From contig NZ_BMHI01000007.1 of NCBI RefSeq assembly GCF_014640635.1, forward strand, positions 174,295-238,294: 64,000 nt of DNA, read 5' to 3'. The position numbers were made by a program, and so were the translations under genes. Positions 1-8,320 of this stretch are shown piece by piece. This DNA is from Flexivirga endophytica. Lineage in GTDB: Bacteria; Actinomycetota; Actinomycetes; Actinomycetales; Dermatophilaceae. The notes under the pieces were generated by a model. It was not told the origin of the DNA and made no database searches. It saw only the letters and a list, made by a program, of their open reading frames with translations. Position 1 is the first letter of the stretch; each line of letters begins with the position of its first letter.

Positions 1-250
1 AGATCGGGCGGCCCTCCAGCGTCACCGTCTCCGTCTCGTCCAGGTCGACGTGCACGCCGGCGGAGTCGGTGCGCCATACACCGGGGACACCGGCAAACGA
101 CGTTGGGTCAGCGGTGAGGAAGTGTAGACCGGTCACGGCGAGGAACCCGTGCGGCGCCGCCAGGGCTCGATCGTGCTCCAGCCGCCACTGTTGCCAATCA
201 CGGTGAAAGTCAACGGTTTCAGCATCTTCAGTGATCTGATCAATTGTCAT
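1..250 (-). CDS. DUF1684-type protein, N-terminal part only
   Basis: This gene runs off the left edge; only about 83 codons are visible. It starts at an ATG at 250 and lies 18 bp after the stop of the substrate-binding protein gene, so it is probably the last gene seen of that transporter operon. The N-terminus has a WQQWRLEHDRALAAPHGFLA stretch followed by VTGLHFL. This matches my memory of the start of DUF1684 proteins (FHxxWxxWRxxRDxxLxAPxGWLSLxGLxWL). The function of the family is not known to me. The position behind a SAM-IV riboswitch operon suggests a link to sulfur compounds, but that is inference. Confidence 0.65.
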   Translation of the reverse strand, partial: MTIDQITEDAETVDFHRDWQQWRLEHDRALAAPHGFLAVTGLHFLTADPTSFAGVPGVWRTDSAGVHVDLDETETVTLEGRPI

Positions 251-268
251 GTCTCGGCCTTTCCGGGG

Positions 269-1243
269 TCAGAACGTAGCGGGCGGGTTGAGTTGCGATG
301 TGCTGATGACCGACGATCCGACCTTCCACTTCGCGAAGATCTTGGCGTAGGTGCCGTCCTTGATCAGGTCGTTGACGGCCGCCTGGATCGCCGGGGCGAT
401 CGGCGACTTCTTCGCGGTCACCAGGCCCACCGGCGTCTGGGCGACCTGGCCGAGGAACTTTGTGCCCTTGATCTTCTGCACGACGACCTTCTGGCTCAGC
501 GTCGGCCCGAAGAACGCATCGACCTTGCCGTTCTGCAGACCGAGATAGATCGGTGCGGTGTCAGAGAAGTACTGGACCTTGTAGGGCTTCTTCCCGGCCG
601 CCGCGCACTTCGGTGCGGAGGTCGTCAACAACTTCTGGAAGGTCGTGCCGCTGGTCGTCGCGACATTCAGGCCGCACACGTCCAGCAGGCTCTTCACGTG
701 CGAGACCTTGACGTCCTTGCTGCCGACGAAAGCTTGGCCGTCATTCAGGTATGTCGCGAAGTCGACGACCTTCTCCCGCTCCTTCGTGACGCCGAAATTT
801 CCTTGTCCCACTTGGTATTTCCCACTCTGCACGCCAGGGATGATGGTCTGGAACGTGCCGTTCTCGACCTGCCACTTGATGCCGAGCTTCTTCGCGATCG
901 CGGCGCGGATGTCGAGGTCGAGACCGACCTCCTTGCCGTCGACCACGCCGGCGTGCGGCAGCCCCGCCGTGCCGGTCACCTGGGTGGTCCCCAGGATGAG
1001 CATCCCGGACTTCACAACGCTCTTGGGCAACAACTTCCGGGCTGTCGGGTCCGCAGTGATCTTGCCGGTGAAGTCGGCCGGTGCCGCTGCGGCCGCCTTG
1101 CCGCCGCCAGCAGCTCCCCCGCCGGACGTCGAACCTCCCGACGACGAACCGCAGGCGGCGAGGGAGCCAGCCAGGGCGAGCGCGGTCGCAGCCGTGAGGG
1201 CTGTGCGCGGTCGGAGGCGGGAACGGGTGATTGCGGTGTTCAT
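269..1243 (-). CDS. Polar amino acid ABC transporter substrate-binding lipoprotein
   Basis: 324 aa. The N-terminus is a lipoprotein signal: basic residues, a hydrophobic run and a lipobox (SLAAC) with Cys31, followed by a Ser/Gly/Ala-rich linker. The body has the extracellular solute-binding family 3 layout, including GLDLDIRAAIAKKLG and a late segment DGTYAKIFAKW, typical of binding proteins for glutamine, cystine and similar amino acids. It is the third gene of a minus-strand operon (permease, ATPase, binding protein, DUF1684) led by a SAM-IV riboswitch. A sulfur-containing amino acid or a derivative such as cystine or an S-modified cysteine is the likely ligand; that part is inferred from the regulation. 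Confidence 0.85.
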   Translation of the reverse strand: MNTAITRSRLRPRTALTAATALALAGSLAACGSSSGGSTSGGGAAGGGKAAAAAPADFTGKITADPTARKLLPKSVVKSGMLILGTTQVTGTAGLPHAGVVDGKEVGLDLDIRAAIAKKLGIKWQVENGTFQTIIPGVQSGKYQVGQGNFGVTKEREKVVDFATYLNDGQAFVGSKDVKVSHVKSLLDVCGLNVATTSGTTFQKLLTTSAPKCAAAGKKPYKVQYFSDTAPIYLGLQNGKVDAFFGPTLSQKVVVQKIKGTKFLGQVAQTPVGLVTAKKSPIAPAIQAAVNDLIKDGTYAKIFAKWKVGSSVISTSQLNPPATF

Positions 1244-1260
1244 GATCTTCTCCAGATTCG

Positions 1261-2040
1261 CTAAAGGACTGCTGCCACAAAGGCACGGGCGCGTTCGTTG
1301 TCGGTGTTGTCGAGGACGTCCGCGGGTGCACCGCGGTCGACTATCTGACCGCCGTCGAGGAAGACGAGCTGGTCCGCCACCTCACGGGCGAAACCGATCT
1401 CATGTGTGACGATCGCCATCGTGATGCCGGTGGTCGCCAATTGTTTGATGACTGCGAGCACTTCACCGACGAGCTCCGGGTCGAGCGCACTCGTGGGCTC
1501 GTCGAAAAGGATCAGCCTGGGGTCCCGCGCCAACGCCCGCGCGATGGCGACCCGCTGCTGCTGCCCGCCGGACAGCTCGCTCGGATACGCACCCTCCCGA
1601 CCAGCGAGTCCGACCCGCTTCAACAACTCGCCCGCTCGTGCCCTCGCGGCCGCGGCAGGAACGCCCGCGGCGAGCTGTCCCTCGGCGATGTTCTGCGCGG
1701 CGGTGCGGTGCCCGAAGAGGTTGAACTGCTGGAAGACCATCCCGATGGAGGCGCGTTGCCGCGCGATGTCTCGCGACGACCGCTCGCGCAGCCGCCCCTT
1801 CTCCGGCCGGTAACCGATCACCTCGCCACCGACTTCGACGTAACCGGAATCGGGGCGCTCCAGATGGTTGATGCAGCGCAACAGCGTCGACTTGCCGGAT
1901 CCGGACGGTCCGATGATGGCCGTGACGCTGCCCGCCGGGATGTCCAGGTCGATGCCACTGAGAACCTCGCGGCCACCGAAAACCTTGTGCAGGTTGCGGA
2001 TCCGGACCTCAGAACTCGCGACTGCGATCGTGTCGCTCAT
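1261..2040 (-). CDS. Polar amino acid ABC transporter ATP-binding protein
   Basis: 259 aa from the ATG at 2040, which overlaps the permease stop by 4 bp (ATGA). An in-frame longer reading exists upstream but lies antiparallel to nothing sensible and inside the permease. Walker A GPSGSGKS is at residues 44-51; the signature LSGGQQQR, Walker B LILFDEP and the H-loop (IVTHEIGFA) are all present. This is the GlnQ/TcyC type of importer ATPase, driving uptake of polar amino acids across the cytoplasmic membrane. It is co-transcribed with the permease and the lipoprotein under SAM-IV control. Confidence 0.9.
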   Translation of the reverse strand: MSDTIAVASSEVRIRNLHKVFGGREVLSGIDLDIPAGSVTAIIGPSGSGKSTLLRCINHLERPDSGYVEVGGEVIGYRPEKGRLRERSSRDIARQRASIGMVFQQFNLFGHRTAAQNIAEGQLAAGVPAAAARARAGELLKRVGLAGREGAYPSELSGGQQQRVAIARALARDPRLILFDEPTSALDPELVGEVLAVIKQLATTGITMAIVTHEIGFAREVADQLVFLDGGQIVDRGAPADVLDNTDNERARAFVAAVL

Positions 2041-3023
2041 GCCGCACCACCCGCCTTCGCCACGCGGCGGTGCGGGAGCAGGCTGAGACTGTCCCGCCAT
2101 ACCGTCGGCAGTGATCTGGTCGGTCCGCGCCGCTTTCCCCGGGCGAAATGCCGCTCCAGCAGGAACTGCCCGATCGACAGGAGGGTGGTGAGCACGAGAT
2201 ACCAGATCGTCGCCACCAGCAGCAGCGGGATGATCTTGAAGTTGTCGTTGTAGATCAGCTCGCTGGCGCCGAGCAGATCCTGCACGGCGATGACGCTCAC
2301 CAGCGAGGTGGCCTTGAGCATCCCGATGAGCATGTTGCCCGAAGCGGGAATGATCGAGGGCATCGCCTGCGGGAGCACCACCCGACGGAAGGTCCGCCAC
2401 CGGGACAGGCCTATCGAGGAGGCCGCCTCGGTCTGGCCGTGGTCGACCGACAGCAGCCCACCACGGATGATCTCGGAGGCGAAGGCTGCGGCGTCGATCG
2501 TCAACGCCACGTATGCCGCGGCGAGCGCCGAGAAGAGATGGGCGGTCTGGAAGGACACGAACTCCGGCCCGAACGGTATGCCGAACGACAGTCGCGGATA
2601 GAGCGACGCGATCTCGAACCAGAAGAGCAGTTGCACCAGTGGCGGGACCGACCGCACGAGCCAGACGAAGCCGAAGGACGCGGTGCGGAGGATCGCGTTG
2701 TCGGACAGTCGCAGCGCCGCCAGCCCGATGCCGAGGACGTATCCGCTCACCATCACGGCTGCGGTCAGCCACAGGGTGAGCACCAGACCACGCAGGATCG
2801 CCGAGCTACCGAGGTAGTCACCGACGACACCCCACTCGAAGCGAGGGTTGGTGATCAGTGTGTTGACCAGCATGGCAGCCAGGACGAGTGCCAACGCGGC
2901 CGCCACCCACCGTGCAGGGCGCCGCCGGGTGACGAGTCGGGCGCCGACCAGGCCGTCGGTCGCGCTCTCCGACGGCTGCTCGTTCGGGGTTGCCGACACC
3001 CGGTCGGCGAGTACTTGGGACAT
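2037..3023 (-). CDS. Polar amino acid ABC transporter permease
   Basis: 328 aa. A cytoplasmic N-terminal tail of about 35 residues precedes several hydrophobic segments. The EAASSIGLSRWRTFRRVVLPQA stretch is the EAA loop that contacts the ATPase; it is typical of the His/Glu/Gln/Arg permease family. It is the first gene of the operon, with its ATG at 3023, about 95 bp downstream of the 3' end of the SAM-IV riboswitch. Only one permease is present, so the channel is presumably a homodimer. The C-terminus overlaps the ATPase start by 4 bp. Confidence 0.88.
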   Translation of the reverse strand: MSQVLADRVSATPNEQPSESATDGLVGARLVTRRRPARWVAAALALVLAAMLVNTLITNPRFEWGVVGDYLGSSAILRGLVLTLWLTAAVMVSGYVLGIGLAALRLSDNAILRTASFGFVWLVRSVPPLVQLLFWFEIASLYPRLSFGIPFGPEFVSFQTAHLFSALAAAYVALTIDAAAFASEIIRGGLLSVDHGQTEAASSIGLSRWRTFRRVVLPQAMPSIIPASGNMLIGMLKATSLVSVIAVQDLLGASELIYNDNFKIIPLLLVATIWYLVLTTLLSIGQFLLERHFARGKRRGPTRSLPTVWRDSLSLLPHRRVAKAGGAA

Positions 3024-3116
3024 CTGGAGAAATCCTCACGCTGCAATCGCTCTCGTGGATCACGTGATGGTCACCTGGACACCACCGGTCGCCTCTGGGA
3101 CGAACGGAATGTGCCG

Positions 3117-3239
3117 GCACCGTCGCGCTTATGGGAGCCACGAAGCCCGTGGTCCCATCTGGTGGTCACCTGGAGCACCCCGCCGCGAAAGGAGGGTTGC
3201 CGGACAGCCAGCCAGGGCTTGACGCTGTCGCTCATCACC
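3117..3239 (-). promoter_or_regulatory. SAM-IV riboswitch (minus strand)
   Basis: On the minus strand the leader reads GGTGATGAG, then AGCGTCAAGCCCTGGCTGGC, GGCAACC, a variable loop, GGGTGC and a closing GTGACCACC. It continues with a hairpin (TGGGACCACG/CGTGGCTCCCA) and AAGCGCG. This order matches the mycobacterial and streptomycete SAM-IV aptamer as I remember it, including the SAM-I-like GGCAACC/GGTGC core and the 3' AAGCGCG element. A promoter fit (TTGCCT, 17 bp, TATGTT at 3275-3247) places the transcript start right at the aptamer. It should switch off the amino acid transporter operon when S-adenosylmethionine is plentiful. Confidence 0.9.
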
Positions 3240-3246
3240 TGCCGAA

Positions 3247-3275
3247 AACATAACCGTCTGTTTTGACTTAGGCAA
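3247..3275 (-). promoter_or_regulatory. Sigma-70-type promoter of the transporter operon
   Basis: Read on the minus strand: -35 TTGCCT (3275-3270), a 17-bp spacer and -10 TATGTT (3252-3247). The predicted start is near 3240, where the SAM-IV aptamer begins. The short region between this and the divergent Rrf2 gene is unusually AT-rich. Confidence 0.55.
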
Positions 3276-3381
3276 GTATTTCTAATGCTCTATCCATTTA
3301 GTGGGATATGGGCACCATCCCCACCCTCCGACAGACCGTTATCGTGAGAGCCCTCAGCCGACCGCCAGAGAGGTTCCTTCC

Positions 3382-3837
3382 GTGCAAATCACGGCACGCA
3401 GCGACTACGCGGTCCGTAGTGCCCTCGAGCTCGCTGCGGCATACCCGCATCTGTTGACGATCGATCGCATCGTCAGCGACCAGGACATGCCACGCAAATT
3501 CGTGGAAGCGATCCTCAGTCAGCTGCGACGCAGCGGACTGGTCCAGACCCAGCGGGGCTGCGCGGGTGGTTACGCACTGACCCGGGACCCCTCGAAGATC
3601 TTCGTGGGCGAGGTCATCCGTAGCGTGGACGGGCCACTCGCGGAAGTGCATGGCATCCGACCTCATGAGCTCGAATACGAAGGCGTGGCAACGCATCTGC
3701 CGGATCTCTGGGTTGCACTCCGCTCGAGCATGCGGACTGTGCTGGACACGGTGAGCCTTGCCCAACTGGTCGCGGGTCGACTGCCGGCGAGAGTCCGCAA
3801 GCTGAATGACGCCGACGACGCCTGGCTGCCACGTTGA
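3382..3837 (+). CDS. Rrf2 family transcriptional regulator, CymR-like (no Fe-S cysteines)
   Basis: 151 aa from the GTG at 3382; the protein then begins VQITARSDYAVRSALELA, the canonical Rrf2 N-terminus. A GTG at 3301 would add 27 residues unlike the family. The winged-helix part includes RKFVEAILSQLRRSGLVQTQRGCAGGY (written here as its key parts RKFVE and GCAGGY). The three clustered cysteines that bind Fe-S in IscR and NsrR are absent; the only Cys is in GCAGGY. Cluster-free members such as CymR control cysteine metabolism in Firmicutes. Lying between two SAM-IV-controlled operons, this one most likely controls sulfur assimilation. Confidence 0.85.
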   Translation: MQITARSDYAVRSALELAAAYPHLLTIDRIVSDQDMPRKFVEAILSQLRRSGLVQTQRGCAGGYALTRDPSKIFVGEVIRSVDGPLAEVHGIRPHELEYEGVATHLPDLWVALRSSMRTVLDTVSLAQLVAGRLPARVRKLNDADDAWLPR

Positions 3838-3895
3838 TCCACCGGCGAATCGGGCAGCACGACCCTCTTCGCAATCCCTACCTTTCCGCTATGCA

Positions 3896-3925
3896 TTAGA
3901 CAGATTGCGACGAGCGGGCTAGTCT
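3896..3925 (+). promoter_or_regulatory. Probable promoter of the monooxygenase operon
   Basis: TTAGAC (3896-3901), an 18-bp spacer and TAGTCT (3920-3925). The expected start, near 3932, falls at the first base of the plus-strand SAM-IV aptamer, which is the main reason to believe it. Confidence 0.45.
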
Positions 3926-3933
3926 CGCTCCCA

Positions 3934-4049
3934 GGTCACGAGAGGCAGCGTCAAGCCCTGGCTTGCTGTCCGGCAACCCTCCTCCGCGGTGGGGTGCTCC
4001 AGGTGATGACCCGGCGGCACCGCCGGTGCCGCAAGCGCGAATCCCGGTC
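3934..4049 (+). promoter_or_regulatory. SAM-IV riboswitch (plus strand)
   Basis: The leader starts GGTCACGAG, continues AGCGTCAAGCCCTGGCTTGC, GGCAACC, a small hairpin and GGGTGC, and closes P1 with GTGATGACC. It then has a GGCACC/GGTGCC hairpin and GCAAGCGCG. It is nearly the same as the aptamer at 3239-3117 and as the mycobacterial SAM-IV element as I recall it. A further CACCGG/CCGGTG hairpin at about 4054-4073 sits between the aptamer and the ribosome-binding site of the first monooxygenase and could be the expression platform. Confidence 0.92.
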
Positions 4050-4114
4050 TCCCCCACCGGATTTCCCGGTGCTGGCCTCTTCGCGACTCCGCATCTGAGA
4101 CGAAGGTGATGCTG

Positions 4115-5296
4115 ATGTCCACCGACTACCCCATTCATCTCGCAGTGGCCCTCGACGGTGCGGGATGGCATCCGGCCGCCTGGCGCCACGAGACGTTGCA
4201 GCCGGCCGAGCTGTTCAGCCCTCAGTTCTGGACGGAGCTGGTCCAGGAGGCCGAGCGCGGGCTGCTGGACCTCGTGACCCTCGAGGATCGGTTCGCAGCG
4301 AGCCGGCAGCAAGACGGCGACACCGTCGACATCGTGCACGGCACCCTCGATCCGGCATTGATCGCTGCGCGGATCGGTCCGGTCACACACCGGATCGGCC
4401 TCGTACCCACGGCGATCGCCCCACACACCGAGCCGTTCCACATCTCCAAGTCGATCGCGACCCTGGATCATGTGACCTCGGGCCGCGCAGGGCTGCGCGT
4501 CCGCACGAGCGCTGACCCACGCGAGTTCGCCAACATCGGCCGGAGACCGACACCCCGATTTCACGGGGCGGAAGCAGGCTCCGCTGACGCCGAGGAGGCG
4601 TTCGGTGAGGTCTCCGACTACATCGAGGTCGTCCGCCGTCTGTGGGACAGCTGGGAGGACGACGCAGAGATCCGAGACGTCGACACCGGACGATTCATCG
4701 ACCGAGACCGGCTGCACTACATCGACTTCCAGAGTCCGAACTTCTCCGTCCGCGGGCCGTCCATCACACCGCGACCCCCACAAGGCCAGCCGGTCATTAC
4801 GGTCCGTGCCCATGACGAGCGCGGTTACGCATTGATCGGTCGCGACGCCGACATCGGTCTGACGACACCCCGAGACGCCGCCGACGCCGCCCGCATCGCC
4901 ACCGCGATACGCAAAGAGGCGGTCGCCGCAGACCGCGACCCCGGCGACATCCGAGTGCTCGCGGACCTCGTCGTCTTCTTGGACCGGACGTCCACGGCAG
5001 CACACGCCCGCAAGGATGACCTCGACGAACTCGCCGGTGGCGAATTCGCTAGTGATGCAGCAGTTTTCGTCGGCACTCCAGACGGTCTCACCGACCAACT
5101 CCTCGAGTGGTCAGCAGCCGGCGTCGACGGCTTCCGGCTGCGTCCCGCCTCGGCGCGCTACGACTTGGAGCGGATCACCCGCGATCTCGTGCCGAGACTG
5201 CAACAACGTGGGGCTTTCCGACCGCACTACACGACGACCACACTGCGCGAGCATTTCGGGCTCCCGCGCCCCGCCAGCCGCTACTCGGCCGCGTGA
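4115..5296 (+). CDS. LLM class flavin-dependent monooxygenase
   Basis: 393 aa. Three in-frame starts lie close together (GTG 4106, ATG 4109, ATG 4115). The GAAGG at 4102-4106 has correct spacing only for the ATG at 4115. The protein has the bacterial-luciferase-like fold features of the NtaA/SnaA/DszA group: an early GLLDLVTLEDRF, then IGLVPTAIAPHTEPFHISK, where a family member usually binds FMN and substrate. Such enzymes use FMNH2 and O2 to cleave C-S, C-N or S-oxygenated bonds. First gene after the SAM-IV riboswitch, followed closely by two more LLM enzymes and a flavin reductase. The substrate is unknown; an organosulfur compound is likely. Confidence 0.85.
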   Translation: MSTDYPIHLAVALDGAGWHPAAWRHETLQPAELFSPQFWTELVQEAERGLLDLVTLEDRFAASRQQDGDTVDIVHGTLDPALIAARIGPVTHRIGLVPTAIAPHTEPFHISKSIATLDHVTSGRAGLRVRTSADPREFANIGRRPTPRFHGAEAGSADAEEAFGEVSDYIEVVRRLWDSWEDDAEIRDVDTGRFIDRDRLHYIDFQSPNFSVRGPSITPRPPQGQPVITVRAHDERGYALIGRDADIGLTTPRDAADAARIATAIRKEAVAADRDPGDIRVLADLVVFLDRTSTAAHARKDDLDELAGGEFASDAAVFVGTPDGLTDQLLEWSAAGVDGFRLRPASARYDLERITRDLVPRLQQRGAFRPHYTTTTLREHFGLPRPASRYSAA

Positions 5297-5312
5297 AAGG
5301 ACGAACTCGATC

Positions 5313-6696
5313 ATGAGCAACGTCAAGCAGATCCGACTCGGCGCCCACTTCCCGGGCGTCAACAACACCACCGTCTGGAGCGACCCCGCAGGAGGGAGCC
5401 ACATCGAGTTCGAGTCATTCCGGCACTTCGCCCAGAACGCGGAGCGCGGCAAGTTCGACTTCCCTCTTCCTCGCCGAGGGCCTCCGCCTGCGCGAACAAC
5501 ACGGGCGGATCTACGACCTCGATGTCGTGGGACGCCCCGATACCTTCTCAGTGCTCGCTGCGCTTGCCGCGGTCACCGATCACCTCGGACTGGTCGGCAC
5601 GATCAACTCCACCTTCAACGAGCCGTTCGACGTGGCAAGGGAATTCGCCACTCTCGATCACCTGTCGGATGGCCGGGCGGGGTGGAACGTCGTCACCTCC
5701 TGGGACGCCTTCACCGGGGAGAACTTCCGCCGTGGCGGCTATCTCGCGCAAGAGGATCGCTACACGCGTGCCCAGTCGTTCCTGAGCGCCGCCCGCGAGT
5801 TGTGGAACTCCTGGTCCGCCGGAGACCTCGGCACCGACAGCGGCACGGATCCCTTCGTGACCGATCCGGCCGCAGGGTCCTACGAATTCGCGGATCGGCA
5901 CTTCGACATACGGGGCCGCTTCAGCGTCCCGCGCTCCCCACAGGGGAATCCCGTCGTCTTCCAGGCGGGGGACTCCGACGAGGGTCGTGAGTTCGCGGCA
6001 GCGAACGCCGACGCGATCTTCAGTCGACACAGCACGTATGACGCCGGAAGGGCGTTCTACACCGACGTGAAGCGCCGACTGGCACAGCACGGTCGCAGCC
6101 CTGAGGATCTGCTCATCCTCCCGGGCGCGACCTTCGTCGTCGGCGACACGGACCACGAGGCGCAGGAGCAGGCGCACGCCATACGGCGGCAGCAGGTGAG
6201 CGGGCAGACCGCCATCAACGTGCTCGAGCAGTTGTGGAACCGGGACCTCTCGTCGTACGACCCCGAGGGCCCTCTGCCCGAGGTCGACCCGGTGCCGGGA
6301 CAGAACACCCTCGCCAAGGGACGCGCGAGTGTCCGTCGCCACGAAGATGTCGTCGCGACCGCCCGAGAGTGGCGCGAGCGCGCAGTCGCAGAGAAGCTCT
6401 CGATCCGTGAGCTGGTCATCGAGGTCACCGGGAGACAGAGCTTCGTCGGGTCACCCCTGACGATCGCGTCGCAGCTGAATCATTTCGTGCAGAACGACGC
6501 CTGCGACGGCTTCATCCTCGTGCCGCATCTGACGCCGACGGGGCTCGACCCCTTCGTGGACCGGGTGATCCCGCTGCTCCAGGAGCTCGGCGTCTACCGC
6601 ACGTCGTACGAAGGGACGACGCTGCGGGAGAATCTCGGCCTGCCACCGCTCCGTGACGGCGTCGGCTCGGCGCGTGCCCACGGAGTTGCATCGTGA
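5313..6696 (+). pseudogene. NtaA/SnaA/DszA-type FMN monooxygenase, frameshifted
   Basis: The gene starts at the ATG at 5313 (MSNVKQIRLGAHFPGVNN). It reads well to GKFDF and then loses frame in a CCC run at 5462-5464. Removing one C restores FLFLAEGLRLREQHGRIYDL and a continuous protein of about 460 aa, the usual length for this family. The downstream part (LVGTINSTFNEPFDVAREFA, DGRAGWNVVTSW) is well kept. Similar proteins include B. subtilis YtnJ/CmoJ, which sits with a cystine-type transporter and acts on S-modified cysteines. Either a real recent inactivation or a homopolymer sequencing error; the next gene but one has the same kind of lesion. Confidence 0.8.
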
Positions 6697-7802
6697 CCGG
6701 CGTTCCACTGTCCGTCCTGGACCTGGTGCACGTGTCGTCGGGATCGAATCCGCGGGACGCGCTGCGCAACAGCGTGGACCTGGCGCGGCAGGCTGAGGAA
6801 TTCGGTTACGCCCGTTACTGGTTCGCCGAACATCACCTGAACCCCGGCGTTGCAGGGGTGTCGCCCGCATTGACGATCGGCCTCGCCGCTGCGGCGACGA
6901 ACGGCATCCGCGTCGGTGCCGCGGCAGTGCAGATGGGTCACCGCTCCGCACTGACGACGATCGAGGAGTTCGGGCTGTTGGATGCGGCACACCCGGGACG
7001 TATCGATCTGGGGCTGGGCCGATCGGGTGGGCGCCCACCGGTCACGCCTACACCGCGACGTTCGCAGACCGAGGTGTTGCCCGGTGGCCTGGTCGTGCCT
7101 CCTCCGTTCTCTTTCGAGCGTCTCGCAGCTTCGCCCCGCTTCGCCCTCCAACGGGACCTGCTGACCGGGCCCGACCACAAGCCGCAGCCGTATGGCGAGC
7201 AGGTGGCCGACCTGCTGGCCCTGCGCGACGGCACCTACCGCCACCCGAACGGCGAGGCCGCCACCGTCGCAGGAGAGGGGGCTCCGCTACAGGTCTGGGT
7301 CCATGGCAGCAGCGCCGGCGAGAGCGCACAGCTCGCGGGCCGTCATGGACTGCGTTTCGGCGCGAATTACCACGTGGCGCCGGCGAGCGTCATCGAGGCC
7401 GTTGCGGCATACCGGTCGCACTTCCGGCCCAGCGCTGAGCTGGAAAGCCCGCACGTCATCGTCTCCGCAGATGTCGTCGTCGCCGAAACAGCCGATGCGG
7501 CAAAGGAACTCGCGACCGGATATGCACCGTGGGTGCGCAGCATCCGGACGGGCGCGGGCGCCATACCGTTCCCGACCCCGGAAGAGGCACGAGCCCTGCC
7601 GCGGTCGGACGACGATCTCGCCCTGGTCGCCGATCGCCTCGCCACGCAGTTCGTCGGTACGCCAGGACAGGTCGCGGACCAGCTGCAGGTGCTGCAGGAA
7701 ACGACCGGCGCCGACGAACTACTGGTCACCACGATCACCCACGACCACGACGACCGTGTCCGATCCTTCCAACTGCTCGCAAAGGAGTGGCAGCAGCGAT
7801 GA
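6693..7802 (+). CDS. LLM class flavin-dependent oxidoreductase, MsnO8-like
   Basis: 369 aa from the GTG at 6693, overlapping the previous stop (GTGA). It opens PLSVLDLVHVSSG and has the YWFAEHH and RIDLGLGRSGG motifs of the MsnO8-type branch of luciferase-like oxidoreductases. Unlike its two neighbours on either side it has no frameshift. It is likely a third FMNH2-using oxidase of the organosulfur operon; its substrate cannot be read from the sequence. The stop overlaps the flavin reductase start (ATGA), so the genes are translationally coupled. Confidence 0.85.
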   Translation: MTGVPLSVLDLVHVSSGSNPRDALRNSVDLARQAEEFGYARYWFAEHHLNPGVAGVSPALTIGLAAAATNGIRVGAAAVQMGHRSALTTIEEFGLLDAAHPGRIDLGLGRSGGRPPVTPTPRRSQTEVLPGGLVVPPPFSFERLAASPRFALQRDLLTGPDHKPQPYGEQVADLLALRDGTYRHPNGEAATVAGEGAPLQVWVHGSSAGESAQLAGRHGLRFGANYHVAPASVIEAVAAYRSHFRPSAELESPHVIVSADVVVAETADAAKELATGYAPWVRSIRTGAGAIPFPTPEEARALPRSDDDLALVADRLATQFVGTPGQVADQLQVLQETTGADELLVTTITHDHDDRVRSFQLLAKEWQQR

Positions 7803-8288
7803 GCGTCATCACGAATCCCTCCATCGACACCGGTCATCTGCGCCGGGTCTTCGGGGCGCACTCGACGGGCGTGACCGCGCTCGCCGCCGTGGTCGACGGC
7901 CATCCGCAAGAATGGTCGCCAGCCTTCACGTCGGGCTCCCTGCAGCCCGCACTCGTCTCGGTGTGCGTTGCACACACCTCCACGACCTGGCCCGCGTTGC
8001 GTGCCGCGTCGCACCTGGGCGTCAGCGTGCTGTCCGTGGCACAGCAACACGCCGGGCGCGTGCCCAGCGCGCGGCGTCGACCGGTTCGCCGACGTCGACT
8101 GGCGTGCGACCACCCGCCGAGCAGTGTTCCTGGACGGTGCGACCGCGTTGCTGGAAACGACCGTCCGGGATGTCGTCACGGCCGGCGATCACGACATCGT
8201 CGTGCTGGGCGTCCATGACCTCGACCTGGACGAATCCCGGCCGCCGTTGGTGTTCCACGGCAGTGCATTCCGTCGTTTGGCGTCATGA
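7799..8288 (+). pseudogene. Flavin reductase domain protein, frameshifted
   Basis: Starts at the ATG at 7799. The first part (LRRVFGAHSTGVTALAAVVDG ... FTSGSLQPALVSVCVA) is the N-terminal half of an HpaC/DIM6-type FMN reductase. The frame is lost in a CCC run at 8063-8065. Removing one C rejoins it to VDRFADVDWRA and the expected C-terminal half, ending GVHDLDLDESRPPLVFHG. Intact length would be about 162 aa, normal for the family. Its role would be to supply FMNH2 to the three monooxygenases. Last gene of the operon. Lesion of the same kind as in the gene starting at 5313. Confidence 0.8.
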
Positions 8289-8320
8289 TCCGTGCCGGTT
8301 CGTCCCGACGCCGGCTGCGC

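Noticed and set aside
3117..3250. Small leader peptide inside the 5' region of the transporter operon
   Set aside because: An ATGAGC start is present, but the sequence is fully explained by the SAM-IV aptamer, and the same residues recur only because the RNA is conserved.
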